NCBI GenBank assembly: GCA_041743835.1
Contig: JBGTLW010000190.1
Coordinates: 1-42,379, forward strand
Direction: 5' to 3'
Length of the DNA stretch: 42,379 nt
Source of the DNA: JBGTLW01 sp041743835
GTDB taxonomy: Bacteria > Planctomycetota > Phycisphaerae > Phycisphaerales > Phycisphaeraceae
Positions 7,979-16,654 of this stretch are shown here, piece by piece. Numbering within the stretch: position 1 is the first letter of the stretch; every line of letters begins with the position of its first letter. The position numbers were made by a program, and so were the translations under genes. The notes beneath the pieces are model-generated. The model was not told the DNA's origin and searched no databases. It saw nothing but the letters and a program-made list of their open reading frames with translations.

Positions 7979-8658
7979 GAGTCCAGATTGCCGCGGTTGA
8001 TGTCGATGACCATCATGGTGGGCATGAGGTAGTTGGCGTTGCGGTAGGTGTGGACCTGACCCGAGAGGCGGAAGATGGTCTGGTCGCCGTGCTTCTCGAC
8101 GTAGTCTTCCATGTCCTGGAGCTTGCGGCAGGGCTGGAGGATCATCGGGGTTTCGGGCGTGTCCCTGCCATCGGCTTCAAAGACGAACATGACGTGCGCC
8201 CCGTCCTGCGTGCGGATCACCCGCCCGCGTCGGTTCACCACAAACGTGCCCTCGGGGAGCAGGTGCGCGTGGTCCGCGCCGCCGCCCGCTGATGCACGAT
8301 TGCCCGCGCCCGGCGCGATGCCGACGACGGCCGGGTCGAGGTCCACCGTCGCGGCTGGGGCACCGATGCGGGAAGGCTGGGCCTGCACGTGGGGTTGTCG
8401 GGTTGGCTCAATGGTTGGTGCCTCTCGCCGCTGCTTGAGGAGCTGGTCCATGACATCGCGGGCAGAGGCATCACCCGCCGGGTCGGCCGCGTCCTCGGGG
8501 TTCGTCTCCGGCGTGGTTTCCGGGTCGTCCTGAACCGCTGCGGCGGGCTTGCTCTCCGCATCCACCGTGAGGGTGTCGCCCTCGTCGGCTGAGACCACCG
8601 GCGATATCAAAGCGATCGCCACGGCGAAGGTCCAGAACGTCGATTGGGTGTTGGTCAT
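7975..8658 (-). CDS. Secreted protein of unknown function
   Basis: A 227-residue protein with a clear signal peptide (MTNTQSTFWTFAVAIALISPVVSA, cleavage after VSA near residue 24), so it is exported. The next 70 residues are acidic and rich in Pro, Glu and Asp and look disordered. The folded part, from about residue 130, contains GTFVVNRRGRVIRTQDGAHVMFVFEADG and ends in a YLMPTMMVID segment. It resembles small planctomycete periplasmic proteins of unknown role, but I do not recognise a named domain. AAGGA nine bases before the ATG supports this start. It is the last gene of a minus-strand run and overlaps the convergent DUF4432 gene by four bases. Confidence 0.75.
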   Translation of the reverse strand: MTNTQSTFWTFAVAIALISPVVSADEGDTLTVDAESKPAAAVQDDPETTPETNPEDAADPAGDASARDVMDQLLKQRREAPTIEPTRQPHVQAQPSRIGAPAATVDLDPAVVGIAPGAGNRASAGGGADHAHLLPEGTFVVNRRGRVIRTQDGAHVMFVFEADGRDTPETPMILQPCRKLQDMEDYVEKHGDQTIFRLSGQVHTYRNANYLMPTMMVIDINRGNLDS

Positions 8659-8750
8659 GGCACAGTCCTTGCGTCGAGGGTGCGGTCACTTCAACTTGCA
8701 TCGGTCCACGGGCCAGCGGGTGTTAAATCGGGTTGCCCCTTCCGCGCGGG

Positions 8751-9614
8751 TTATGACCAGTCGATGCCCGACTGCTCGAACTGCGAGATGGAGGCTTCGC
8801 AGGCGATCTGGAAAAGCTGCTTCTGGTCCATGTCCGCCATGGCGAGCGAGCCGGTACCGCTGACGTGGGTGGCGAGCACGGCCTTGGAAAGTCGCAGGTG
8901 CGGCTCCACGGTGCAGCCCCCGGCCCATCCGCTGTCCGCCGCATCCTTGACGATGCGGCCTGCGTCGGTGTCGCCCTTGCCCATCGGCGTGTGTTCGCCG
9001 GTGGTCTTCTGGTCTTTGAAGTGGAAGTAATCGGTGGTGCTTTTCATCTTCTGCCAGGTGTCCCACCCCGCCTCGCAGGTGCGGATGTAGTTGGCAAAAT
9101 CGTAGATGAGCTTGAACGTGACGCCATCGCGTAGCTGTGCCAGCTCCAGGACCTGATCGCTGTGGTCGCCGTAGATGTCTGACTCGTTCTCGTGATAGAG
9201 CACCAGCCCGAGTTTGCCGGCCCGCTCTTGGAGCCTCTTGAGGTTGTCGATGGACTTGTCGCGCCACTGCGGCCGCGGGAGCTTGGTCTTGTTGTAGTAG
9301 CTGAAGATGCGGACCGCGCCGCAGCCGAAGATGTCCTTGAGCTTGCCGAGGTGGTCGAGCCGATCGAGGTCGGTCTTGAGGTCGTCGGCGATGTCGATCT
9401 TACCGATCGGTGAGCCGTACATGTTGACCGTGATGCCCGCGGCCTCGTACTGCTTCTGCACCTGTTTGGCGAGGTCGAGCGGGAGGGTGACGATGTTGTG
9501 GCCGTCCACGTTGCGGGGGTCGATGCGGCTTAGACCAGCCGCCTGGAGTGCGGTGATCTGGTCGGTGGTGCTTGGGCCGGCTTCGTCGGCAAAGGCGCTG
9601 AGGGTCCAGGGCAT
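8751..9614 (-). CDS. Sugar phosphate isomerase/epimerase-like TIM barrel protein
   Basis: A 287-residue member of the xylose isomerase-like TIM barrel superfamily (AP endonuclease 2/IolE type). The sequence starts MPWTLSAFADEAGPS, the conserved SAFADE opening strand. Metal-ligand candidates are E in YHENES (about residue 142), D in IYDFAN (about 170), H in YFHFKD (about 197) and E in TVEPHL (about 236). Such proteins isomerise or epimerise sugars or inositol derivatives; which substrate is used cannot be read from the sequence. There is no signal peptide, so it is cytoplasmic. It lies 92 bp upstream of the secreted-protein gene and 66 bp after the lipoprotein gene in the same direction, so co-transcription is possible. 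Confidence 0.85.
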   Translation of the reverse strand: MPWTLSAFADEAGPSTTDQITALQAAGLSRIDPRNVDGHNIVTLPLDLAKQVQKQYEAAGITVNMYGSPIGKIDIADDLKTDLDRLDHLGKLKDIFGCGAVRIFSYYNKTKLPRPQWRDKSIDNLKRLQERAGKLGLVLYHENESDIYGDHSDQVLELAQLRDGVTFKLIYDFANYIRTCEAGWDTWQKMKSTTDYFHFKDQKTTGEHTPMGKGDTDAGRIVKDAADSGWAGGCTVEPHLRLSKAVLATHVSGTGSLAMADMDQKQLFQIACEASISQFEQSGIDWS

Positions 9615-9680
9615 GGGTCGGGTTCTCGTGGGGTCAGATGGATGAAAACGAGGGGCGAGGCGGTCGAGCTTGGAGGGCGA

Positions 9681-10184
9681 TCAGACGCCGGGCTGGTTCG
9701 GGTTGATGCGCCACGCGCGGATGCGGGTGACACGCCAGCCGCTGAACGCATCCCACGCGGTGTGGACTGTTACCAGTTGGCCTGGGCCTTCGGCCTTGGC
9801 GCGGATGGCATCGACCTCGGCTCGATGGCCACGCACACGCACACTCGTGACCTCCAGCGACGCGGTGATGGCTGCACCCTCTTCGCCCTGCTCCGGCGCG
9901 GGGATCACGTTGGACGACGCAAGCTGGCCCGCGACCGCCTCGTAGGTCAGGGCCTCGGCACCCTGCGGCAGCGACAGCGCAACCGGGCCGGTGAGCGGGG
10001 TCTGCGTGATGACGCCATCGACCGCGGCCACGACCACGGCCCGCACCGTGCGGCCGTTGGGATTGTTGAACGCGAGGTCGCCGTTATCCCGCGGCACGTT
10101 GACGTAGGAAGGCCCCTGGCAGCCGACCATGAGCATGGCGGTGCAAAGGAACAGGATCGAAACGATTGAGCGGGTGGTTGTCAT
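9681..10184 (-). CDS. Small lipoprotein of unknown function
   Basis: A 167-residue protein starting with a lipoprotein signal: charged MTTTR, a hydrophobic core and lipobox MVGC with the lipidated cysteine at residue 22. The mature part is a roughly 140-residue domain (YVNVPRDNGDLAFNNPNGRTVR and later VTSVRVRGHRAEVDAI) with alternating beta-strand character; I recognise no named family. GAGG six bases before the ATG at 10184 decides this start over upstream in-frame ATGs at 10196 and 10310. The gene sits between glmS and the isomerase gene on the same strand. Confidence 0.78.
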   Translation of the reverse strand: MTTTRSIVSILFLCTAMLMVGCQGPSYVNVPRDNGDLAFNNPNGRTVRAVVVAAVDGVITQTPLTGPVALSLPQGAEALTYEAVAGQLASSNVIPAPEQGEEGAAITASLEVTSVRVRGHRAEVDAIRAKAEGPGQLVTVHTAWDAFSGWRVTRIRAWRINPNQPGV

Positions 10185-10315
10185 GTCTGGCCTCATCGGG
10201 TTTCGCCGGGCGATCCATCGCACGGGCGGTAGTTGCCGATTGTAGCAAATGGGCCTGTGACGGGGATAGACGGCCCCCAAGGGCAGGCCCATCCACCCGC
10301 AGACGTGCATCCCGG

Positions 10316-10329
10316 CCGCGCTGACGCGG
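10316..10329 (-). terminator. Short GC hairpin after glmS
   Basis: CCGCG and CGCGG pair around a CTGA loop 15-28 bases beyond the glmS stop. There is no T-tract on the minus strand, so termination here would not be classical. The CTGAC core also resembles the centre of the REP-like palindromes elsewhere in the window, so this may be a degenerate copy of that family. Confidence 0.3.
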
Positions 10330-10343
10330 GGGTGGCGGCGGGG

Positions 10344-12245
10344 CTACTCCACCGTCACCGACTTGGCGAGGTTGCGCGGCTTGTCCACGTCGTGGCCCCG
10401 GAGCACGGCCGCGTGATAGGCCAGCAACTGCAGCGGGACGACCGTCACCAGCGGCTGCAAAGGCTCGGGCACATGGGGCACGCGGAACACGAACTCGGCA
10501 TAGCGGTCGATCTGCTCATCGCCCTCGGTCGCCACGGCGATCACACGCCCGCCGCGGGCCTTGACCTCTTCGATGTTGCTGATGATCTTGTCGTACTGGC
10601 TCCCCCGCGTCGCGACGAACACCACGGGCATGCCCTTGTCGATCAACGCGATCGGGCCGTGCTTCATCTCCGCGGCGGGCATGCCCTCGGCGTGGATGTA
10701 GCTGATCTCTTTGAGCTTGAGCGCACCTTCCAACGCGACGGGGTAGTTGTACCCGCGCCCGAGGAACAACCAGTTCTCTCGATCCACCACCTGCGCGGCG
10801 CAGGCCTTGATGTGCTCGGACTGCAGGAGGATGCTCGCGATGTGCGCGGGGATCTTCTCAAGCTCGGAGAGGTAGTGCGCGGTCGCCTCGTTGGACAGGT
10901 ACTTACGCCGACCGATGTACAGCGCGATCATGGTCAGCACGGTGACCTGGCCGACAAAGGCCTTGGTCGAGGCGACGCCGATCTCCGGCCCGACGCGCAG
11001 GTACACACCCGCATCGGTGTCACGCGAGATGGTGGAGCCGACCGAGTTCACAACGCCCAGCGACAGCGCCCCGCGGTCCTTCGCCTCGTGCAGGGCCGCG
11101 AGCGTGTCTGCGGTTTCGCCGGATTGGCTGATGGCGACGATGACCGAGCCGTCCTCAATGATCGGGTTGCGGTAGCGGAACTCGGAGGCGTACTCGCAGC
11201 GTGCGGGGATCTTCGCCAGGTCTTCGAGCAGGTACTCGCCGACAAGCCCCGCGTGGTAGGCGGTTCCCTGGGCGCTGAGGATGAACTTCTTAGCCCGCAC
11301 CAGATCGCGTGCCAGCGCGGTCAATCCGCCGAGCACCACCTTGCTCTCGCGCGTGTCGATCCGTCCGCGCAGGCAGGTGCGGATCGCCTCGGGCTGCTCC
11401 ATGATCTCCTTGAACATGTAGTGCTCGTAGCCGCCGAGCTCGATCTCTTGCAGGTCAAGCTCCAACTCCGTCACCTCGGAGCTGACCTCCACATCGTCGA
11501 TGGTTGTCGTGCGGAACTGGACGACCCACGGCCCGCCCTCCTTGTTGAGCTTGTCCTCCGGCCCGGCGCAGAGGCGTGCGACCTGATAATCGTCGAGGGT
11601 GATGACTTGGGTCGTATGCGCGATGATGGCGGACGGGTCGGACGCGACTATGTAGGCATCCTCCGCGATGCCGATGATGAGCGGGCTGCCCTTGCGTGCC
11701 GCGATGAGCGTGTGCGGCTCACGGTCGCAGATGACCGCGATGGCGTAAGCCCCGGTGACCTCCTGCAACGCACGTTGCACCGCTTTTTCGAGCGCCCCGG
11801 CCACATCGTCGGTCGGCTCGTACAACTCGGCGACGAGCTTGGCCAGCACCTCGGTGTCGGTCTCGGAGTAGAAGGTGTGGCCCTTGCCTTCGAGGTACTT
11901 GCGCAGGGTCGCGTAGTTCTCGATGATGCCATTATGGACCAGCGCGATGGTGTGCCCGGACTCGGTGGTGCCGACGTGCGGGTGGGCGTTGGCCTCGGAG
12001 GGTTTGCCGTGCGTGGCCCAGCGGGTGTGGGCGATGCCCAGCGGCGCGTCGAACCGCTCGGGATGCTTATCGACCAGCGCCTCAAGCACACTCACCCGGC
12101 CGACCGACCGCCCCACCTCGATGCCCTGGCCCCGCGTCACCGCGATGCCCGCCGAGTCGTAGCCGCGGTACTCCAGCCGCTTGAGCCCTTCGAGTAAGAG
12201 CGGGACGGCCGACTTGTTCCCGACGTAAGCAACGATTCCACACAT
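10344..12245 (-). CDS. glmS: Glutamine-fructose-6-phosphate aminotransferase (isomerizing)
   Basis: A 633-residue enzyme making glucosamine-6-phosphate from fructose-6-phosphate and glutamine, the first step towards UDP-GlcNAc for peptidoglycan and lipopolysaccharide. The N-terminal Ntn glutaminase begins MCGIVAYVG, so Cys2 is the nucleophile, followed by EYRGYDSAG and HTRWATHG. Two SIS sugar-isomerase domains follow; SQSGETADTLAAL and the C-terminal DKPRNLAKSVTVE are diagnostic. It is about 20 residues longer than the E. coli enzyme because of small internal insertions. AGGA upstream of the ATG fits translation. No glmS ribozyme is apparent in the 93-bp upstream gap. A long open frame opposite it is a GC-driven shadow. 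Confidence 0.97.
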   Translation of the reverse strand: MCGIVAYVGNKSAVPLLLEGLKRLEYRGYDSAGIAVTRGQGIEVGRSVGRVSVLEALVDKHPERFDAPLGIAHTRWATHGKPSEANAHPHVGTTESGHTIALVHNGIIENYATLRKYLEGKGHTFYSETDTEVLAKLVAELYEPTDDVAGALEKAVQRALQEVTGAYAIAVICDREPHTLIAARKGSPLIIGIAEDAYIVASDPSAIIAHTTQVITLDDYQVARLCAGPEDKLNKEGGPWVVQFRTTTIDDVEVSSEVTELELDLQEIELGGYEHYMFKEIMEQPEAIRTCLRGRIDTRESKVVLGGLTALARDLVRAKKFILSAQGTAYHAGLVGEYLLEDLAKIPARCEYASEFRYRNPIIEDGSVIVAISQSGETADTLAALHEAKDRGALSLGVVNSVGSTISRDTDAGVYLRVGPEIGVASTKAFVGQVTVLTMIALYIGRRKYLSNEATAHYLSELEKIPAHIASILLQSEHIKACAAQVVDRENWLFLGRGYNYPVALEGALKLKEISYIHAEGMPAAEMKHGPIALIDKGMPVVFVATRGSQYDKIISNIEEVKARGGRVIAVATEGDEQIDRYAEFVFRVPHVPEPLQPLVTVVPLQLLAYHAAVLRGHDVDKPRNLAKSVTVE

Positions 12246-12338
12246 GGCGACTTCCTGATAGCGGTGTTAAACCCATCACTAGGCGGGACATGAGCGATCC
12301 AACCCTGCCTTACTATTGTCGGCTGGATCACGCCCCAA

Positions 12339-13268
12339 TTATACGGTCCGCCGGGCGTCCCAGTTCACAGCATCGGCGTGGCTGACGCACACCGAGCCGT
12401 TGGAGATCGACGCCGCATCCGTCAGCCGCGGCAGGTGGTGCGTCAGACGCACCGCGTCGTGCGGATCGTCCGGTAAGTCGATGGACCAGAAGCCCTGCCC
12501 CGCGGGGTACTTGTCGCTGGTCATGCAAGGGGCCCCCGCGTTGATCGATGCGAAAGGGGCGCTGCTGGGTGGCCCCGGAAGTAGCGCCCAAGGCTTGTGG
12601 ATGTGCCCGTGCAGGAAAACCACCTTGGCCCGGCAGCCTTCGAGCATCCCGCGCAAGGACAACCTCTCCTTCAGGTCGTGCGACTTGTGTCGGGGCGTCA
12701 GCGGGGGCTCCACCACCGGGTAATGGCAGAGCACCACCAGCCCCTGGTCCGGTGTCATCGATGCGATCTGACGCGAAGCCGCCGCGAGTTGTGCATCGCC
12801 CAACTCGCCGCTGGAACTGAGCACGCGCGGCGCGGCCGAGTCCAGCGACAGCAGTTTCCACCGGTCGCTCAGTGGCCGGAGCTCGGGAAACGTCTCGGGC
12901 ATGAGGCCCTGCATGATGGTTTCGATCCGCCGCACCCGCCGCGAACCGAAGGTGTATCGGTCGTGGTTGCCCGGCACGAGCACCACCGGCATGTCATCCG
13001 CCAGCGGACGGATGAACCGCGCGATGTCCTGAAACTCATCTTCGTGTGATGTGGTGCTCAGGTCGCCGGAGAACAGCGCGATGTCCGGCTGGATCGCACG
13101 GACCCTGGCCATCAACGGGTGCAGCAGCATGTGGTTGAACCGTCGGCGGCGGGTGAGCATCAGGTTCGTGTGCCCGAGCACGCGGCGGCTAAGCAGATAC
13201 CGCCTCGCGCCGAGGCGGCTGGCGTACACGTGGATGTCACCGATCAGCGCAAGTCGCAAGGGTCGCAT
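12339..13268 (-). CDS. Calcineurin-like metallophosphoesterase
   Basis: A 309-residue phosphoesterase with all the metal-binding motifs of the calcineurin-like fold: GDIH (residues 10-13), GDLS near 69-72, GNHD near 99-102, CHYP near 182-185 and GHIH near 221-224. These ligands coordinate a di-metal centre that hydrolyses phosphomonoesters or diesters. There is no signal peptide, so it is probably cytoplasmic. The natural substrate (nucleotide, cyclic nucleotide or lipid precursor such as UDP-diacylglucosamine) cannot be decided. The 37-residue insertion between the first and second motif is rich in Arg and Leu. It lies 21 bp downstream of the dus gene and upstream of glmS on the same strand. 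Confidence 0.88.
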   Translation of the reverse strand: MRPLRLALIGDIHVYASRLGARRYLLSRRVLGHTNLMLTRRRRFNHMLLHPLMARVRAIQPDIALFSGDLSTTSHEDEFQDIARFIRPLADDMPVVLVPGNHDRYTFGSRRVRRIETIMQGLMPETFPELRPLSDRWKLLSLDSAAPRVLSSSGELGDAQLAAASRQIASMTPDQGLVVLCHYPVVEPPLTPRHKSHDLKERLSLRGMLEGCRAKVVFLHGHIHKPWALLPGPPSSAPFASINAGAPCMTSDKYPAGQGFWSIDLPDDPHDAVRLTHHLPRLTDAASISNGSVCVSHADAVNWDARRTV

Positions 13269-13289
13269 CGCTCCATCAAAGTACCGCAG

Positions 13290-14390
13290 TCACACCAGCA
13301 TCACATCGGGGCTGCTGATCGGTTCGCATGTCTCGGTGCCCGCGTCGTCCTCTGGCGTGGCGTCGTGGGCGTGGCCCGGCCCATCCACAGCATAAAACAC
13401 ATCCAGCACCGCGTGCCACTGGTCCAGCGCGTTGACGGCGATGAATGCCTGCTTCACGGCATCGCTCTGCGGGTGGTGGCGGGAGAACTTGATGCCGAAC
13501 TTCCGCATCATCCGCGAGGCCTGGCCCTCGCCATGCAACGCGACGGACAAGCCGAAGTGCTCTCGCAACACGTCGCGTTGCGCGTGGATGGTGGGCGGGG
13601 CCATCGCCTCGGCGGCGGGCACACCCGCCAGCATCGCCCGCGCCTGGCGGAACACCCACGGGTTGCCGATGCACCCGCGTGCCACGCTGACCCAGTGGAC
13701 GCCGGTCTGCTCAATCATGCGGAAGATGTCCGCAGCACACCAGATGTCCCCGCTGCCCCCCAGCAGGAAGCCCGGCGTCTGCCCGTAGTCATCCACGATG
13801 CGCTTGAGCAGCGGCCAACTCGACGGGCCGAGGTATTTCTGCTGCACGGTGCGGGCGTGGACCGTCGCCCCGCTGTAACCCGCGGCGATCGCGGCCTCGA
13901 TCACCCGGCGGAACGCGGCCTCGGACTGCGGGGTGTCGTCGTAAGCCCGACGCAGTTTCACGGTCAACGGCACGTCACCCCCCACCGCCTGTGCGACGGC
14001 ATCGAGGATGGCGACCGCCTCCTCCGGGGCGCTGAGCAAGTGGCCGCCACGGGCCTTTCGCTTGATCTTCTTCACAGGGCAGGCCAGGTTGATGTCGATC
14101 ACGTCGTAACCCAGCCCCAGCAGCACCTTCGCGCCAGCGGCGATGTCGTCGGGGTGGGAGCCCATCAGTTGGCCGGCGATCGGGTGGTCGTCATCGCCCA
14201 ACTCGGCCGCGGCCAGCCCCTTGCCGCCGTTGATGAGGAACTGGTCCAGCATGGCCTCGGTGATGCAATACGGGCAGCCGTGGCGGCGCGCGACCATGCG
14301 CATCGCCGCGTCCGAGTACCCGGCGAGGCCGGCCTGGTAAAACGGCGCGTCGAGGTGGATCTGATGTTTCGAGTTGCCCAGTTGGAGCAT
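13290..14390 (-). CDS. dus: tRNA-dihydrouridine synthase
   Basis: A flavoenzyme of 366 residues (or 369 from ATG 14399) that reduces uridine in the tRNA D-loop using NADPH. The FMN TIM barrel is recognisable: APFYQAGLAGYSDAAMR near the start, GQLMGSHPDDIAAGA, DINLACPVKK with the catalytic cysteine, TVKLR, and GGSGDIW and SVARGCIGNPW for FMN phosphate binding. The C-terminal helical domain (from about residue 250) is present, with a short acidic tail. I prefer ATG 14390: a perfect TATAAT on the minus strand at 14398-14403 overlaps the ATG at 14399 and would place the transcript 5' end at or next to 14390, giving a leaderless mRNA. Confidence 0.93.
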   Translation of the reverse strand: MLQLGNSKHQIHLDAPFYQAGLAGYSDAAMRMVARRHGCPYCITEAMLDQFLINGGKGLAAAELGDDDHPIAGQLMGSHPDDIAAGAKVLLGLGYDVIDINLACPVKKIKRKARGGHLLSAPEEAVAILDAVAQAVGGDVPLTVKLRRAYDDTPQSEAAFRRVIEAAIAAGYSGATVHARTVQQKYLGPSSWPLLKRIVDDYGQTPGFLLGGSGDIWCAADIFRMIEQTGVHWVSVARGCIGNPWVFRQARAMLAGVPAAEAMAPPTIHAQRDVLREHFGLSVALHGEGQASRMMRKFGIKFSRHHPQSDAVKQAFIAVNALDQWHAVLDVFYAVDGPGHAHDATPEDDAGTETCEPISSPDVMLV

Positions 14391-14397
14391 CGCCGCC

Positions 14398-14403
14398 ATT
14401 ATA
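14398..14403 (-). promoter_or_regulatory. Consensus -10 hexamer for dus between divergent genes
   Basis: TATAAT on the minus strand is followed by GGCGGCG and then the ATG at 14390. The usual 6-7 base distance from -10 to the start of transcription puts +1 on the start codon. A -35 candidate TTGTGG lies 19 bp upstream and is weak. On the plus strand the overlapping TATAGA (14400-14405) has the same relation to the ATG of the lipoprotein gene at 14411. Confidence 0.45.
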
Positions 14404-14410
14404 GACCCAG

Positions 14411-14899
14411 ATGAACCACTACCCACAACCCGCACGCCTGCTCGCCGCCGCCCTGCTCGCGCTGACCGCGATGGTCGGCTGTCAGTCCGGCCGAGCCACG
14501 AACCTCGACCCACAGACCGTGGAACACCTAGCGAATCTCACCTATCCGAAAGACGCGGCCTACGGCCCGGACCTGGACATCGTTGTCACCAACAGCCGGC
14601 TCCAACTCATCATCTCCAACCGCACCGCGCGCACGTACGCCAACCGCCAGCTCTGGCTCAACCGGCAGTACGCTTGGGAGATCGAGCGTGTCGAGATCGG
14701 CGGGGGCAACCGCATCCCGCTGACCAACTTCATCAACCTCCACGCCGAGCCGTTCCCGACGCCGGGCTTCCTGCGTCCGGAGAGGGCGGCCCCCATCGTG
14801 CTGGCCGAGTTGTACGACCCGGCGACGCAGACCCGCAACCGGCTGCTGGTGCAGACCATCGAGGGCCGGGGCACGGGTGTTGAGGGGCAGGAGTTTTAG
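14411..14899 (+). CDS. Small lipoprotein of unknown function
   Basis: A 162-residue lipoprotein with signal MNHYPQPARLLAAALLALTA and lipobox MVGC, lipidated cysteine 24. The mature domain begins LDPQTVEHLANLTYP and contains LDIVVTNSRLQLIISNRTARTY and NRQLWLNRQYAWEIERVEIG, which suggests a beta-sandwich-like domain with repeated Asn/Arg patterns. I have seen similar proteins only as uncharacterised ones. The start is only 20 bp from the divergent dus start, and no Shine-Dalgarno site is present, so it may be translated from a leaderless mRNA. It precedes pgi by 69 bp in the same direction. Confidence 0.78.
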   Translation: MNHYPQPARLLAAALLALTAMVGCQSGRATNLDPQTVEHLANLTYPKDAAYGPDLDIVVTNSRLQLIISNRTARTYANRQLWLNRQYAWEIERVEIGGGNRIPLTNFINLHAEPFPTPGFLRPERAAPIVLAELYDPATQTRNRLLVQTIEGRGTGVEGQEF

Positions 14900-14925
14900 C
14901 GCGTCGTTTGTTCGCTTGACAGCAT

Positions 14926-14935
14926 GGCTATAGCC
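14926..14935. promoter_or_regulatory. Palindrome downstream of a TTGACA box before pgi
   Basis: TTGACA at 14916-14921 is a perfect -35 hexamer and is followed at once by the perfect 10-bp palindrome GGCTATAGCC. No convincing -10 lies at 16-18 bp, so the promoter is either spaced unusually or the hexamer is a chance match. The palindrome, between the lipoprotein stop and the pgi ribosome-binding site, could be an operator. Confidence 0.25.
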
Positions 14936-14968
14936 GTGCCAAACCCGCATTTTACCGAGGAACCACAC

Positions 14969-16567
14969 ATGCCAGATGCCCCGACCTACTCCCAATACAA
15001 GCGCTCGCTGTGCAAGTGCCCGGGCCTGAATATCACGCTGGATTTTTCCCGGCTTGACATGCCGCGCGGGTTTGCGGCAAAGATGAAGCCGGCCTTCGAG
15101 CAGGCCTTCGCCGCAATGAGCGCGTTGGAGGCCGGGGCCATCGCCAACCCCGATGAGCAGCGCATGGTGGGCCACTACTGGCTGCGCCACGCGGCTCTCG
15201 CTCCCAACGCGGAGATCAGCGGGCAGATCACCCAGACGTTTGAGCGGGTCAAGGCCTTCGCCGCGGCGGTTCACAACCGATCGATCAAGCCACCCAAGGC
15301 CGCACGCTTTACCGACCTGCTGCTGATCGGCATCGGCGGCAGCGCGCTGGGCCCGCAACTGGTCGCCGATGCCATGGGCAACCTCGGCCCCAAGGACAAG
15401 CTCGCGGTCCACTTCCTGGACAACACCGACCCCGACGGCATGCTCCGCACGCTCAAGGCGATCGGCAGCCGGCTCAAGGCCACGCTGGTGCTTGTGGTCT
15501 CCAAGTCCGGCGGCACGCCCGAGCCACGCAACGCGATGGTGCAGACCAAAGCCGCGTTTGCCGACGCGGGTCTGGACTTCGCCAGTCAGACCGTGGCCAT
15601 CACCGGCGAAGGATCGCAACTGGACAAGGTGGCCGTCGCGGAAGGCTGGCTCGAACGGTTCCCCATGTGGGACTGGGTCGGCGGCCGCACGAGCATCATG
15701 GCGACGGTGGGCCTTGTGCCCGCGGCTCTGCAAGGCATCGACATCGGCAAGTTCCTCGACGGCGCCGCCCGCATGGACGCCCTCACGCGAACCCCGAGCC
15801 TCAGCCGCAACCCCGCCGCGCAGCTCGCCCTTGCGTGGTATCACGCCACCGACGGCAAGGGCGACAAGGCCATGGTCATGCTCCCCTACAAGGATCGGCT
15901 GCTGCTGGTCTCGCGTTACCTCCAGCAACTGGTCATGGAATCGCTGGGCAAGAAGCACGATCTGGATGGCAACGTGGTCCATCAGGGCATCAGTGTCTAT
16001 GGCAACAAAGGCTCGACCGACCAGCACGCGTATGTGCAGCAGCTCCGCGATGGTGTGCACGATTTCTTTGTGACATTCATTCAGGTTCTGGAGGACACCG
16101 CCCGGCCGGGCAAGGGCCTCGAAGCCCAAGTCGATCCGAAGAAAGAGCCGGGCGTCACGGGCGGTGATTACCTGCTGGGCTTTATGCTGGGGACGCGTGC
16201 GGCGCTGTATGAGGAGGGTCGGGAGTCGATCACGATCACGCTCCGCAGGCTCAACACGCAATCCCTTGGCGCGTTGATCGCGATGTACGAGAGGGCGGTG
16301 GGTCTTTACGCGAGTTTGGTGAATGTCAACGCGTACCACCAGCCCGGCGTCGAGGCGGGCAAGAAGGCTGCGGCCGATGTGCTGGGTCTTCAGGCCACGC
16401 TGCTCAAGCACCTGCGGGGCCACCCCGCCGCCGCGTTTACAGCCGAGGCGTTGTCCGAAGCGATCGGCCAGCCCGACGCCGCGGAGACGATCTACCACCT
16501 CGCCGAGCACCTGGCCGCGAATAAGCGGTTCGTGCTGAAAAAGGGCGGCAAGTATCAGGCGATATAA
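14969..16567 (+). CDS. pgi: Glucose-6-phosphate isomerase
   Basis: A 532-residue enzyme interconverting glucose-6-phosphate and fructose-6-phosphate, linking glycolysis with the glmS reaction. The two SIS-type domains show LLIGIGGSALGPQLVADA, VVSKSGGTPEPRNAM (phosphate-binding), WDWVGGRTSIMATVG, and NKGSTDQHAYVQQL, which contains the active-site histidine region. The length is near that of E. coli Pgi, but the sequence is of the distinct type found in planctomycetes and some other bacteria. ATG 14969 follows GAGGA at a spacing of about eight bases; an in-frame ATG at 14924 would add fifteen unrelated residues. It stands between a lipoprotein gene and convergent minus-strand genes. Confidence 0.95.
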   Translation: MPDAPTYSQYKRSLCKCPGLNITLDFSRLDMPRGFAAKMKPAFEQAFAAMSALEAGAIANPDEQRMVGHYWLRHAALAPNAEISGQITQTFERVKAFAAAVHNRSIKPPKAARFTDLLLIGIGGSALGPQLVADAMGNLGPKDKLAVHFLDNTDPDGMLRTLKAIGSRLKATLVLVVSKSGGTPEPRNAMVQTKAAFADAGLDFASQTVAITGEGSQLDKVAVAEGWLERFPMWDWVGGRTSIMATVGLVPAALQGIDIGKFLDGAARMDALTRTPSLSRNPAAQLALAWYHATDGKGDKAMVMLPYKDRLLLVSRYLQQLVMESLGKKHDLDGNVVHQGISVYGNKGSTDQHAYVQQLRDGVHDFFVTFIQVLEDTARPGKGLEAQVDPKKEPGVTGGDYLLGFMLGTRAALYEEGRESITITLRRLNTQSLGALIAMYERAVGLYASLVNVNAYHQPGVEAGKKAAADVLGLQATLLKHLRGHPAAAFTAEALSEAIGQPDAAETIYHLAEHLAANKRFVLKKGGKYQAI

Positions 16568-16654
16568 GGCTGCGTATGGCGTATTGCGATAGCCCGATGC
16601 GAGCACGACGCGGTGATGAGGGGGCGGCGTGCCGAGCCGGTGGTGTGGTTCGCG

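Noticed and set aside
10233..12197. A 654-codon open frame on the plus strand opposite glmS
   Set aside because: Antisense to an unmistakable glmS. The composition (runs of Arg, Asp, His, Gly, Leu) is what GC-rich codons give when read in reverse, with no recognisable domain.
12246..12338. A glmS ribozyme upstream of glmS
   Set aside because: The gap is only 93 bp and I could not find the conserved ribozyme core or cleavage-site context. Ordinary AGGA-led translation is visible.
14528..16606. A 692-codon minus-strand open frame opposite pgi and the lipoprotein
   Set aside because: Shadow of pgi caused by high GC. No motif or start context is seen.
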